Shown here piece after piece: positions 10,995 through 20,750 of a DNA stretch of 64,000 nt (position 1 is its first letter; the number at the start of each line of letters is the position of its first letter). A model generated the notes under the pieces. The model worked only from the letters and a program-made list of their open reading frames with translations. It ran no database searches and was not told where the DNA came from. The stretch is from Azolla caroliniana. Taxonomy: Eukaryota; Polypodiophyta. The stretch is from positions 1,116,001 to 1,180,000 of the forward strand of contig JBHGNT010000022.1 of NCBI GenBank assembly GCA_043228905.1, given 5' to 3'. The translations under genes were made by a program, and so were the position numbers.

Positions 10995-12062
10995 CTACAC
11001 GAAAAAGTGTTGGTTGATCTCTACATCGTCGATTTTCACCCGTGCGTTCTGACAGGCCCCATGCAGTTCTTCCGTGGCACGCGTCGCTGCCCGTATCTTC
11101 CAGCCATGCTTGGTGTTGATCTGCCATTTACCCTTCTTGTAGAAATCCATGGACATCAAGTTGATTTCAGATCCATGGTCTACCAACGCCACCACCGGTT
11201 CCAGAACGTCGTCGATCCGTACAGGGGTTTCCGTAGTTGCCCTAGCCCAATGCGGCTTTGTGTAGTGGCTTCCCGCCAGCTCGTCTTCTAGGGCTTCGTC
11301 TTCCAGGTGCGTGGTCCACACCTCCACCGGCTTCTCTGGTTCCGGCTCCGTCGAGAGCCTCTTCCGCTTCACCAAGTCTACGATAGAGTCGTGGAACTCC
11401 CTCTTCGGGATTCCCAGCACCTCCCGCAATGACAGCTCCACTTTGCTGTCGAGGATACGTTCCTCCAGGACCTTTCGTAGGTTTGTGGTCCTTTCGATTT
11501 CGGTGCTCAACCGAAACCCCGCCTACTTCTTTCCGTCCGGCGCGCTGGGGTTGCCGGCACCGGTCGGTTTCAGTCCGAACCGGGTCTCATACCTCTGCGG
11601 GGGACCGACCCCTCCGGCCTTTCCTGCCTGTTTGTCCTCCACCAGAACCTCGTAGTTCTGGCAAGCGGCTTCTACGAAGCCCGTTTTCTCTTCGACCGGA
11701 TCGTCCCAACCGGTGACCTCCTAGTCCCGTTGTTCCGCGCGGTCCGGCTCTTCCTTCTTCAGCCGAACTCCGGAGAGGCCTTCTAACACTAGCGGCCAGA
11801 ATCCGGAGTCCTTCGCCTTCTGGGTCTCATCACCCCCGACCCGAATTCCCGCTGACACTGAGTAGTTAATGGCTTCGAAGTGCCGTGCCGAGGCCTCTTC
11901 CATCAACCTCTTCATTCCGTCACGCCCCGTATTCAGTTCTAGGGCTCTCCGGGTCTCGCTCGTGTGCACCCGCCCGTTCCAAAGGTACACCACGTTCGTC
12001 CTGAGTGCGTCGGCGAAATCCGCGCAATCCTTCCGAATGTGACCAATCGCGTCACACCACAT
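10995..12062 (-). pseudogene. Gypsy G2 nucleocapsid and protease, broken
   Basis: The frame directly continues gag after a TAG at 12117. It has CMWCDAIGHIRKDC, a C-x2-C-x4-H-x4-C knuckle, then a charged spacer with TAG stops at 11721 and about 11523, then the protease motif VVALVDHGSEINLMS (Asp-His-Gly-Ser in place of the usual DTG or DSG). It ends HFFV at a TAG at 10995. Translation past that stop gives ETSSHPVILGEPYIT in the same frame, so the domain is split only by point changes. Confidence 0.8.
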
Positions 12063-12116
12063 GCACCGCTGCCTAGCCGGCGGCCTCCGGTCGCGAGGTT
12101 GTTCGTTGTTGTCTCT

Positions 12117-12929
12117 CTAGGCCTGTGCGATCTGCAGGTCGCGCACCATCTGTGTCAGATCCTCCAGAGCCGCTCCTCCGGATGGGCCTCTGACCACGTC
12201 GTTCGATGCCGACCCTGACTCTGGCCAGATTCGGGTCTCTTCCTTCCTACTGGCCGGCACCGATACCAGCTCCTCGGGCCTCCTCACCGGGACCGGCCCC
12301 GACCCCGACGAGCTTCCGTTGCTCCAATCACGCCGTTTGTCGAAACGGCTGCAGACCCGTTTTACCACGGCCCAATCTGCCGTGAGCCCTTCATCCGTTT
12401 CCAATAGGGGACCCACCTTTTCCCTGTCGAGCACGTCCACCGACTTGACAAACAGTAGTACTTGACTTGTTTCAAGCACCGTCCGGTCCAGCGTCGACAG
12501 CCGCGTGAACCGTTTTTCGAACTCCTGGAGGAGCACCGACGTGTTCCTCCCCTTTCTGGGGCTTTCCACCCACGCCATGAAGTCCCGCCTCGACAGCCGA
12601 AGCGAGTCGTCAAACCCGTACTTCTCGAGGAGCTGCAACTCGAACTCCTCCCAAGTCTGGCATCCGGCCAGCACCTCAAGCACCTCCGCGTGGATGCCCG
12701 GCGTTACCACCCAAGGGAATCCAAACAGCCGCCTGTCCACCGGGATATCCCTCATGATCATTTCGGCCCGGTAAGCCTCCAAATAACTTGTGGCGTCTTT
12801 CCCTCCAAAACGGCCAATAGAGCCGACGATCAATTCAATGGCTCTGTCGAGGGTACCCGTCCCCTCACGAGCGCTCACCAGCCGGTCGACGGCCACCGCC
12901 ATTGCCTCTGCTAGCTCCGATCCCCTCAT
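12117..12929 (-). CDS. Gypsy G2 gag
   Basis: Open for 270 residues from the first ATG downstream of the primer site. It contains VGSIGRFGGKDATSYLEAY, PGIHAEVLEVLAG and WEEFELQLLEKYGFDDS, typical of the helical capsid region of retrotransposon gag, and a basic, Ser/Pro-rich tail. The frame continues past the TAG at 12117-12119 into the zinc knuckle, so the ancestral product was longer. It is the only intact stretch of the element. Expression today is doubtful. Confidence 0.75.
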   Translation of the reverse strand: MRGSELAEAMAVAVDRLVSAREGTGTLDRAIELIVGSIGRFGGKDATSYLEAYRAEMIMRDIPVDRRLFGFPWVVTPGIHAEVLEVLAGCQTWEEFELQLLEKYGFDDSLRLSRRDFMAWVESPRKGRNTSVLLQEFEKRFTRLSTLDRTVLETSQVLLFVKSVDVLDREKVGPLLETDEGLTADWAVVKRVCSRFDKRRDWSNGSSSGSGPVPVRRPEELVSVPASRKEETRIWPESGSASNDVVRGPSGGAALEDLTQMVRDLQIAQA

Positions 12930-12954
12930 CTTTCGACTCCTTTGCCGCCCTGTT

Positions 12955-12974
12955 CACGTCGGGTTCACCAAATA
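12955..12974 (-). other. Primer-binding site of gypsy G2
   Basis: Inside the 5' LTR the - strand reads TATT then TGGTGAACCCGACGTG. It begins with TGG as expected for pairing with a tRNA CCA end. The tRNA is not identified, and it differs from the sites of E and T. Confidence 0.6.
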
Positions 12975-13037
12975 TGTCGCGTTGTTACGCGCGTGCGTGT
13001 AGAAGGGGCGAGACCATGGGGGTCTTGAACCGAGGAG

Positions 13038-13078
<41 letters not shown>

Positions 13079-13709
13079 GATACGTGGAGCGAGAAGGCGA
13101 GTTTTGTAGATACGTGGAGCGAGAAGGCGAGATAAGGAACGTAACACTTGATTTCAATAACAAGAGAATACAAGAGGTTACAAGAGAATACGACTCTGAC
13201 GGTTACAACCGACAACAAGACGGCGATGGACCCGACACGGGGATCCTACTCACGCACACAGACAGCACTCGCTCGACTCCCAGAAACAAAACAAAGGTGG
13301 GGGGAGAGCCTCTGCTGGAAGCGCACGGGCTGTCCACGAAGCAGAGGCAGCGAACTCCCGACCCACAGAGACTGACAACCGGAGGAGAAGAGAGAGCTCG
13401 GCACTCAGATCTGCAGCAGCACTTCGTCCTCCCTAGCGCGCGATACCTGTTCCTTTTTCCTCTCCCTCCTTAAATAGTTCCCCAAAAGGGGGTGCCCCCT
13501 TTTCCTTAGCCAAACTACTTTATTCCCTGTTTTCCTGTCGACAGAGATACGCACAAAATCCCCTAATAAATGTGCACTACTTAGTATTTACACCAGTCGC
13601 CTTAATTACGAATTATGTACAATATATCAATCCTTGCGTCCACCCGTGTAAGAGCCGGTTCATGCGCCTTTTCCTTCGATTCCGCCTATGGCCGGTTTTC
13701 TTCATGACA
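12975..13709 (-). repeat. 5' LTR of gypsy G2
   Basis: This copy of 735 bp pairs with 6568-7265. It is longer mainly because of a tandem duplication of a 30-bp unit (13071-13100 and 13101-13130) directly after its (GA)n run; the other LTR has one copy. Confidence 0.88.
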
Positions 13710-14511
13710 GCGGTTCCGGTTTGGTTGGTGTCGAGAATGAACATCCTCCCTTCACGGCGCCCTTGCGCGATTACTTTGCCTTCTTCTTCGATGTAGCACC
13801 CGAGGTGTGTGAATCAAACTTGCATCCCTTGGTCGACGATATGATCGACCGACACCAGGTTCTTGGTTATTGTCGCGACGTGCAACATGTTCATAAGTTT
13901 CCCTTTCTGCCTGACGTGGCTAAGAGGAACTTCTCTAACAGGTTCGATGGTATGCGGAGTGTCGTCTCCCATTTCAACCACTCCTTGCTCTTCCAGTTTC
14001 TCAAAGTATGAGAACCATTCCTCATGACTCATCATATGATTTGATGCTCCGGAATCAACATACCACACCTCACTCAATTTCAAGGTGTTCACGGCCATCG
14101 AATTGGCCTTGTGCTTCATTACGAAGGCTAGGCCCGATCCATTTCCGGCTCGTTCGGAGCCTTCGGCGTAGTGTGATTTCTAACGCCTTCTTGCGTCTCT
14201 TCCGCTCGATTTGGCTTCGTCCGAATTGGTTCTCTTCTTCTAGCACTCGCTCTCCCTGTGACCTTTATTACCACAGTACCAGCATTCCGTCGCGGCCTTC
14301 TCTTGCCGACTTCCAACGCTGCTATGACCCCCCCTGCTTCCGGAGGGTTCAGAATTTCTTCTGGCATTTCTTCCTCCGTGTACAGCATCCTACCGTCAAT
14401 GTGTGTACTTGTCAACACACCCGCATGATTTTCCTCCACAAGCAACATCAACTAAAGCTCAAAGAACGAAGGTGCATTCTCCCTTATGCACACTACCGTT
14501 CGGAATGCTCC
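13710..14511 (-). pseudogene. Copia B gag C-terminus and protease
   Basis: Bases 14511-14130 continue gag (IRENAPSFFEL, then a CCHC knuckle WYCGNKGHRESEC and a basic tail). Bases 14119-13814 encode VWYVDSGASNHMMSHEEW, the copia protease with DSG active site, then DDTPHTIEPV and ATITKNLVSVD. Gag and protease are separated by an in-frame TAG that is at the same place as in element A. The left end at 13710 is the G2 insertion junction and the right end at 14511 is the copia A junction. Confidence 0.82.
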
Positions 14512-14900
14512 TGTAGAAAGTAGCGTGCGGAAGCAAGTATGAAGACAGAACAGAGGAAGGAAACTCAGGTTCAATGGAGAGCTTAGGCTTACACGGTATA
14601 CGCGGGAGAGACGGAGAGAGAAACACAAAAAACTATATTCAACAATAATACTCAATCTCTGTGTACATAAGACGTGCTCAGTGAGCACTTTTATACAAGT
14701 CCTAAAAGGACTGACCGAAGTACTGACAGTACTTCAATGCTCATCAAGAGCCCCTACACTAACTCCCAAATATATTCCTCACGGAATATCTTTCCTAACG
14801 ACCTCCTGGTTTATGCACTCGGCCTAACCGATCGGTCCCAACCGATTCGGTCCTCGGCTTCTTCAGCCGATCTGGCCGATGTTGAGCTTGTCTCTCAACA
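14512..14900 (-). repeat. 3' LTR of copia A
   Basis: Pairs base for base in length (389 bp) with 19800-20188. On the - strand it starts TGTTGAGAG and ends CTTTCTACA. It holds a TATA box (GTATAAAA, - strand, 14689-14696) and a row of palindromes: 14674-14688, 14698-14712, 14717-14735, 14772-14789 and terminal arms at 14880-14900. Confidence 0.93.
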
Positions 14901-15068
14901 CTCCCCCTCAAGCTCAACTTGAGGCTCTTCGGGATCTTCACAGCACCGGTTCCTCCTGGCTTCTCGCCTCGCTCGCGCTCCTCGACCTGTTCGACTCCGC
15001 GCGCTTCGACCCTTCCGGTCGGCTTGTCTGCTCATGTGGCCCTCATCAACTCTTCTGTTGTTGCAGTG

Positions 15069-16376
15069 TTAACGCTTCTTCTGCTGTCTTTTCTTCCACT
15101 TGAGCCTCGGTTGATTCAACGTGTCTGAATCAAACATACGAACCGACTCGGCTACCTCCGATCGGTTTTCGCTCTCGTCCGAGTTGGCTGTCTCCAACTC
15201 GTCTTCGGTCTTCTCGCCCTCGATGGCGTCATCTTCCCCATGCGTGGTTGGCTTCAGCTCTCTCCTTCGGTTGCTCCCCTTCTGTCCTCTTCCGAACTTT
15301 TCCGCGGGTCCGCCCTCGGCTTCTTCAGCCGATCCATCTTCAACCGAGTCAACAAACGAGTCAACCGACTCGGTGTCATGGTCACCACTCCTTTCCTGCT
15401 GCCTTGCTTGGTCGTTCGGGACTGTTCTCCCCCTCAAGTTCGGCACGTCGAGGTGACGCAACCCGTGCGCACCTGAGAATTGCCGCAACTTGTCCAGACC
15501 AAGTGGCTTGGTGAAGATGTCGGCAGTCTGCCGATCCGTCAGAACGTACTGAAGTTCGACTTCACCGGAAAGGACACGCTCACGGACGAAATGGTAGTGC
15601 ACCTCAATGTGCTTGGTCCGTGCGTGGAAAACACGGTTTTTCGCGAGCTGGATGTTGCTAAGGTTGTCGCAGTAGATCATCGTCGGATCGGACACCTCCT
15701 CTTGCAGGTCCTTAAGTAGCCGGTTCAACCATATGGCTTTGCATGTCGCGACAGCCGCTCCTCGGTACTCCGCTTCGGTGCTCGACAGTGCAATTGTCGG
15801 CTGCTTCTTACTGCTCCACGCTATCGCGGCACTCCCGAGGGAGAACGCGTATCCAGACGTGGATCGACGATCGGCGGCGTTGCCAGCCCAATCAGCATCG
15901 GTGTAGCCGACTAACTGTGCAACTGCACCGGTCCGATATAGCAGTCTGCGGTCCTTAGTGCCGCTTACATACCGAAGTATGCGTTGCGCACACTGAAGGT
16001 GCTCCTCGGTAGGTCGCGCCATGAACTGACTAATCACCCCAACCGGATAACTGAGCTCGGGTCGGGTGATGGTCAAGTATATGAGGCTTCCGATAATTTG
16101 TTGGAACCTCGTCGGGTCGCATACCTTTCCCATATCGGGACGAAGCTTCACGGTTCTATCCAGAGGAGTCGAGACGGACTTACAGTCGGCCATCCCGAAT
16201 TTGAAGAGCATACTCAGCACGTAGTGACGTTGGCTGATCAATATGCCTTCGGGGGTACGGATCACTTCGATCCCGAGGAAGTAATGAAGGTCCCCCAGAT
16301 CCTTCATGTCGAACGATGCCGCAAGTTGGAGCTTCACGCGGTCGATTTCACCTAGGTCAGCGCCGGTGATGACCAA
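15069..16376 (-). CDS. Copia A RT end, RNase H and C-terminal extension
   Basis: Continues the pol frame after a TGA at 16413: the segment before this start reads LLYVDDLVITG, so the YVDD motif straddles the entry. Then come DLGDLHYFLGIEV, TRPELSYPVGVISQFM, RNase H motifs VGYTDADWAGN, STEAEYRG and YCDNLSN, and DIFTKPLG. Copia polyproteins usually end shortly after that. Here about 125 further residues follow that are rich in Glu, Asp and Lys with a basic end (KWKKRQQKKR). RNase H residues are intact. Confidence 0.88.
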   Translation of the reverse strand: MVITGADLGEIDRVKLQLAASFDMKDLGDLHYFLGIEVIRTPEGILISQRHYVLSMLFKFGMADCKSVSTPLDRTVKLRPDMGKVCDPTRFQQIIGSLIYLTITRPELSYPVGVISQFMARPTEEHLQCAQRILRYVSGTKDRRLLYRTGAVAQLVGYTDADWAGNAADRRSTSGYAFSLGSAAIAWSSKKQPTIALSSTEAEYRGAAVATCKAIWLNRLLKDLQEEVSDPTMIYCDNLSNIQLAKNRVFHARTKHIEVHYHFVRERVLSGEVELQYVLTDRQTADIFTKPLGLDKLRQFSGAHGLRHLDVPNLRGRTVPNDQARQQERSGDHDTESVDSFVDSVEDGSAEEAEGGPAEKFGRGQKGSNRRRELKPTTHGEDDAIEGEKTEDELETANSDESENRSEVAESVRMFDSDTLNQPRLKWKKRQQKKR

Positions 16377-16412
16377 GTCATCAACATACAGTAAAATACT
16401 AACCGGTCCGAG

Positions 16413-17039
16413 TCAACCTTTCCGGATGAACAAGGAAGAGTCCGATTTTGACGTGACGAAGCCCATCCGACGCAGTTGTTGCGTGATCTTCGCGTTCCAG
16501 GCACGCGGGGCTTGCTTCAGTCCGTAAAGGAACTTCTTCAGTCGGCATACTGCCGAGGAGTTCGTTCCGGAGTGAAATCCGGGGGGTTGTACCATGTACA
16601 CCTGTTCCTCAAGGTCACCTTGCAGGAACGCATTCTTTACATCCATCTGATGTAAGTGCCACCCCTTGGCCGCGGCTACTGCGAGCAAAACACAAACGGC
16701 CGTCATTTTTGCGACCGGCGCAAACGTCTCATCGTAGTCGATGCCGTGTTTCTGCGCGTAGCCCTTTGCCACTAGCCGAGCCTTGTACCGGTTGACCGAG
16801 CCATCGGTGTTGTACTTGACTTTGTACACCCATCTACACCCGATCGGCTTCACACCCTTCGGTGCGTCAACCAGGTCCCAGGTCTCGTTCTCCGCCAATG
16901 CGTGCATCTCTTCCTCCATCGCGGTGCGCCAATTCGCGTCCTTCGCCGCTTCTGCGTAGCTTTCCAGCTCACGCACTTCCGCTACACAGGTCATGTACGC
17001 ATAATGATGCGCCATGTACTCGTTGTATCCGAACAGCAC
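16413..17039 (-). CDS. Copia A reverse transcriptase N-terminal half
   Basis: Frame of 208 residues with [56 protein letters not shown] and [13 protein letters not shown]. It is in the same frame as the upstream integrase block (a TAG at 17052 intervenes) and the downstream RT half (TGA at 16413, probably an arginine CGA originally). Thus RT is interrupted only by point changes. Confidence 0.87.
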   Translation of the reverse strand: MLFGYNEYMAHHYAYMTCVAEVRELESYAEAAKDANWRTAMEEEMHALAENETWDLVDAPKGVKPIGCRWVYKVKYNTDGSVNRYKARLVAKGYAQKHGIDYDETFAPVAKMTAVCVLLAVAAAKGWHLHQMDVKNAFLQGDLEEQVYMVQPPGFHSGTNSSAVCRLKKFLYGLKQAPRAWNAKITQQLRRMGFVTSKSDSSLFIRKG

Positions 17040-17051
17040 AACTGGGTTCTT

Positions 17052-18773
17052 CTAGCGGGTAGATCGGCGTAATCTCACATTAGCCGATGTCGAGGCCTTC
17101 TCAGTCGACGCGGTCTTCATCTTTAAAGACCTGTCACCGGTTCCCTCGGAGTCGGACTCGCGTCGATCTGACTCGTTCCTTTCCGTGCCGGAATCCGACA
17201 CCTTCTTCTTCCCTTTCTCCTTGCGCGTAAGCCGTATCCTCGGCTTCCTGCACGGGGATTGCACGGCCGAGTCTCCACTACTCGCCGGCTCTTCATCAGA
17301 CTGGTCGTACCGACTCAGTCGCCCAATTGGTCCACTTAACCGGAGTGAAATCGGACTCTCTTCGCGGGTCTCGATTTCTGGCTCATCCGGAGGCATCTCA
17401 GCCTCGCTGACCTCATCGTCAGAACTCGTATTGGAGTCGGGGTTCCGAGTCGAGGGCAGGTACCAGGACGCGGACTCGTCAAACACAACGTCGCGGCTGA
17501 CACGCGCTTGTTTGGTGCGAGGGTTATAGCACTTATAACCCTTCTGCTCGTCCGAGTAACCGACCAAGATGCACTTCTCGGCCTTTGCGTCCAGCTTCCT
17601 CCTTTTCTCCTTCGGTACATGCACATACGCAATGCTACCAAACACCCTCAAGTGTCGCAAGTTCGGCTTCGTTCCGAAATATAGCTTGTGCACCGACACT
17701 TTGTCTCTAATCCGGTTCTGGATGTATACCACGGTCCTTACCGCCTCGGCCCAGTAGAACTTGGGCAAGCTCTTCTCCTCCAGCATTGCCCGTGCTGCTT
17801 CCACAACTGACCGATTCTTTCTCTCGGCCACGCCGTTCTGCTCTGGCGTGTATCTACAACTGAATTCGCGCCGAATTCCCATTTGTTGTAGGTAACCGTT
17901 GAATTGACCGGAAAAGTACTCTTTCCCGCCATCCGACCGCAGGCACTTGATCTTTCGTCCCGTTTCGGTTTCCACGAACCCTTTGAGGTCCCGGAAACAG
18001 TCGAAGACTTCGCTCTTCCTCTCAATGAGGTAGATCCACGTGTGCCACGTGTGGTCGTCAATGAAGGAGACGAAATATCGGCTCCCGCCAAGACTAACGT
18101 TTTGTGCCGACCCCCACACATCCGAGTGTATAAGGTCGAGCTTGTTCCGGCTCCGGTTTCGCTCGTTGGGGAAAGGAAGTCGGTGTTGCTTCCCGAGCTG
18201 GCAGGCTTCACAAATTTGTGCCTTTCGGCCACTAAACTTGGGGAATCCGAACACTACCTGTTTTGATTGCAGATCTTGAAGCCGCTGGTGGTTGACGTGG
18301 CCTATCCGCTTGTGCCACAAGTCGATGTCCGACTCGGTCTTTTGTCCCTTCGCGAACATTGCGGTGCCGCCGTCAGTGGAGTCGAGGATGAACATCCTCC
18401 CGTCTCTGCGCCCTTGCGCAATCACATGGCCTTCTTCCTCAATGAAGCACCCGAGGTGTGTAAACCGAACCTCCATCCCTTGGTCAACGATCTGTCCGAC
18501 CGAGTCCAAGTTCTTCGTGATTGTCGGAACATGCAACACGTTCTTGAGTTTCCCTTTCTGCCCGACATGGCTAAGGGGAACTTCTCCGACATTCGCGATC
18601 GGATGCGGAGTGTCGTCTCCTATTGCGACTACTCCAGGTTGTATCGGTTTTTCAAGGTACGAGAACCACTCCTTATGGCTCGTCATGTGGTTTGACGCGC
18701 CGGAGTCTACGTACCACACCTCGTCCGATCTCGGGGTGCTCTGTTTCATTGAGTTTGCTTCGTGTCTCGTCAC
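17052..18773 (-). CDS. Copia A protease and integrase
   Basis: A 573-residue stretch: protease VWYVDSGASNHMTSHKEW near residues 19-36, the pre-integrase region with WHKRIGHVNHQRL and CEACQLGKQHRLPF (zinc site), integrase core with SDVWG, SDGGKEYFSGQF and EQNGVAERKNRSVVEAARAM (intact D, D, E), then the LRVFGSIAYVHVP and LVGYSDEQKGYKCYNP blocks, and an acidic linker ending KEKGKKK. Order protease-integrase-RT defines Ty1/copia. All catalytic residues look intact. Confidence 0.9.
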   Translation of the reverse strand: MTRHEANSMKQSTPRSDEVWYVDSGASNHMTSHKEWFSYLEKPIQPGVVAIGDDTPHPIANVGEVPLSHVGQKGKLKNVLHVPTITKNLDSVGQIVDQGMEVRFTHLGCFIEEEGHVIAQGRRDGRMFILDSTDGGTAMFAKGQKTESDIDLWHKRIGHVNHQRLQDLQSKQVVFGFPKFSGRKAQICEACQLGKQHRLPFPNERNRSRNKLDLIHSDVWGSAQNVSLGGSRYFVSFIDDHTWHTWIYLIERKSEVFDCFRDLKGFVETETGRKIKCLRSDGGKEYFSGQFNGYLQQMGIRREFSCRYTPEQNGVAERKNRSVVEAARAMLEEKSLPKFYWAEAVRTVVYIQNRIRDKVSVHKLYFGTKPNLRHLRVFGSIAYVHVPKEKRRKLDAKAEKCILVGYSDEQKGYKCYNPRTKQARVSRDVVFDESASWYLPSTRNPDSNTSSDDEVSEAEMPPDEPEIETREESPISLRLSGPIGRLSRYDQSDEEPASSGDSAVQSPCRKPRIRLTRKEKGKKKVSDSGTERNESDRRESDSEGTGDRSLKMKTASTEKASTSANVRLRRSTR

Positions 18774-18824
18774 GAAGACAGACCCTTCTACGACTCTCCC
18801 AGAGTCTTCGGCGTAGTGCGATCA

Positions 18825-19730
18825 CTACCGATTTCCCTTGTCGGTATGTCTAGAGCCGTTCCCGGAACCAGTTCTCTCCGAATCGGTGCGCTTCTTCCAG
18901 CACTCACTTTCCTTGTGGCCTTTCTTGCCACAGTACCAGCACTCCGCAATGGCCTTCCCTTGCCGGTTCTCATCGCTTCGACTCCCCCTGTTTCCGGAGG
19001 GTCCGGAGTTGTTGTCGGCATCACTTCGGTGCCTTCTTCCTTGATCACGTCGGCCGCCTCCATTGCGCGCCGACTCGCCTCGTCCGCCACGACCATGGGG
19101 CCTTTCTCCCTCCGTGTACAACATCTTGTTGTCGGTGTGCGTGCTCGTCGACGCACCCACGTGGTTCTCCTCTACCAAGAGCATCGACTGTAAGTCGAAA
19201 AAGGACGGCGTATTCTCCCGGGTACACACAGCCGTTCGGAACGCTCCGAACTTCGACGCCAAACCTCTGAGACAGATCTAGACCATCTCGCTCTCCTCGA
19301 TGTTCACCTCTATGGAGGCGAGGGAGTCGCAGATATCCTTGATCTTCGAGGTATAGTCCGCCACCGACAAGTCGCGTTGTCGTAGGTTGCTCAACTCCTG
19401 TCGGAGCTTAAGCTTCCTAGCTGTGGTGCTCGCAGCGAAAATCTTCTTCAGATTTTCCCACGCACCCTTCGGCGTCTTTGCATCCCGAACATAGCTCAAT
19501 AGTTGTTCGCCCACACACGACGCGAAGTAGTATAGTACCCTGCTCGCCGATTGCTCCCACGACGGGAAGTCTCTGTGTGTTGATTCGGGTGCCGCGTCAT
19601 TAGCTCCTTCGACATAACTCCAGTAGCTGTGCCCAAGCAAGTACGGGTGCATCTTGTAGGACCAAGACGCATAGTTGGTTCTGTCGAGCTTCTCTGTTGG
19701 AAGCGAGCTCGTCATGCCTCTATCCATCAT
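18825..19730 (-). pseudogene. Copia A gag
   Basis: Reads SSLPTEKLDRTNYASWSYKM, YWSYVEGAND, ENLKKIFAASTTARKLKLRQ and the CCHC knuckle CWYCGKKGHKESEC, then a basic tail. A TAG at 19278-19280 replaces the glutamine codon found at this place in copia B (EMVQVCL), and the frame is otherwise open. The end is TAG followed at once by TGA (18825-18822), after which protease continues in the same frame. The whole gag-pol frame from 19730 to 15069 has no frameshift. Confidence 0.87.
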
Positions 19731-19782
19731 TCTTCTTGTTCTTCTTCGTCAAGCTGTGTCGGTTGCAGAGAGGTTCTCAACC

Positions 19783-19799
19783 CTCGCGCTCTGATACCA
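19783..19799 (-). other. Primer-binding site of copia A
   Basis: The - strand immediately after the LTR reads TGGTATCAGAGCGCGAGG. TGGTATCAGAGC is the standard plant copia primer site, complementary to initiator methionine tRNA. Confidence 0.92.
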
Positions 19800-20188
19800 T
19801 GTAGAAAGTAGCGTGCGGAAGCAAGTATGAAGACAGAACAGAGGAAGGAAACTCAGGTTCAATGGAGAGCTTAGGCTTACACGGTATACGCGGGAGAGAC
19901 AGAGAGAGAAACACAAAAAACTATATTCAACAATAATACTCAATCTTTGTGTACATAAGACGTGCTCAGTGAGCACTTTTATACAAGTCCTAAAAGGACT
20001 GACCGAAGTACTGACAGTACTTCAATGCTCATCAAGAGCCCCTACACTAACTCCCAAATATATTCCTCACGGAATATCTTTCCTAATGACCTCCCGGTTT
20101 ATGCACTCGGCCTAACCGATCAGTCCCAACCAATCCGGTCCTCAGCTTCTTCAGCCGATCCGGCCGATGTTGAGCTTGTCTCTCAACA
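19800..20188 (-). repeat. 5' LTR of copia A
   Basis: The 389-bp partner of 14512-14900. It is followed on the right by GCTCC and then by host copia B gag. It carries the same TATA box and palindrome series as the other LTR. Confidence 0.93.
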
Positions 20189-20661
20189 GCTCCGAACTTT
20201 GACGCTAACCCTCCAAGACAAACCTGCACCATTTCGTCCTCCTTGACGTTCACGTTGACGAAGGCAAGAGAGTCGGAAATCTCCTTGATTCGGGTCGTGT
20301 AATCAGATACAAACAAATCTTTCTGTCGGACATTGTTGAGCTCCTACCTGAGTTGTAGCTTCCTGGCCATTGTGCTAGCGGCGAAAATCCCCTTGAGATT
20401 CACCCACACGTCCTTTGGCATCTTAGCATCCTAAATGTAGCTCAAGAGCTGGTCGCTCACACAAGACGCGAAGTAGTAAAGAACTCTGCTTGCCGCTTGT
20501 TCCCAAGCCGAAAAATCTTTGTGTGTCGATTCGGGTGCTGTATCATTAGCTCCTTCGAAATAACTCCAGTAACCATGACCAAACAGATACTTGTGCATCT
20601 TGTACGACCAAGATGCGTAGTTGCTCCTGTCGAGCTTCTCAATCGGTAGCGAGCTTCCCAT
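20189..20661 (-). pseudogene. Copia B gag N-terminus
   Basis: Starts MGSSLPIEKLDRSNYASW and follows copia A gag closely (YWSYFEGANDTAPESTH, VLYYFASCVSDQLLSY, ASTMARKLQLR, KFGA). Two TAG stops replace codons that are Arg/Gln in A and C (SYI-stop-DAK, QLR-stop-EL). The segment ends at the copia A insertion and continues at 14511. Confidence 0.85.
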
Positions 20662-20750
20662 TACTCTGTCCTTATTGCTGTCTTATCCTTTCTGAAAAAC
20701 AATAATTTAACTCTGTCTTTATCGCAAGCTTTTTGTCGGCTGTAGAGGAG

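Larger units (their letters stand above)
6568..13709 (-). mobile_element. Ty3/gypsy element G2 inserted in copia B
   Basis: Two near-identical LTRs (6568-7265 and 12975-13709) flank gag, protease, RT, RNase H and integrase, all on the - strand. The host copia sequence GCGG(T) is found on both sides as a target-site duplication. Removing the element rejoins the host in line with paralogue A (compare 18346-18400). The LTRs differ at roughly 20 positions plus small indels, so the insertion is not recent. The coding region has several in-frame stops and two frame changes, so it is not autonomous today. Confidence 0.9.
14512..20188 (-). mobile_element. Ty1/copia element A inserted in copia B gag
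   Basis: Complete element: 389-bp LTRs at both ends, TGGTATCAGAGC primer site at the 5' side, one contiguous reading frame gag-protease-integrase-RT-RNase H, and a purine tract before the 3' LTR. The 5-bp target-site duplication GCTCC occurs at 14507-14511 and 20189-20193. Taking it out rejoins the host gag at SKFGA / FRTVV, matching element A's own gag (SKFGAFRTAV). LTRs differ at about ten positions, so it is younger than its host. Confidence 0.95.
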
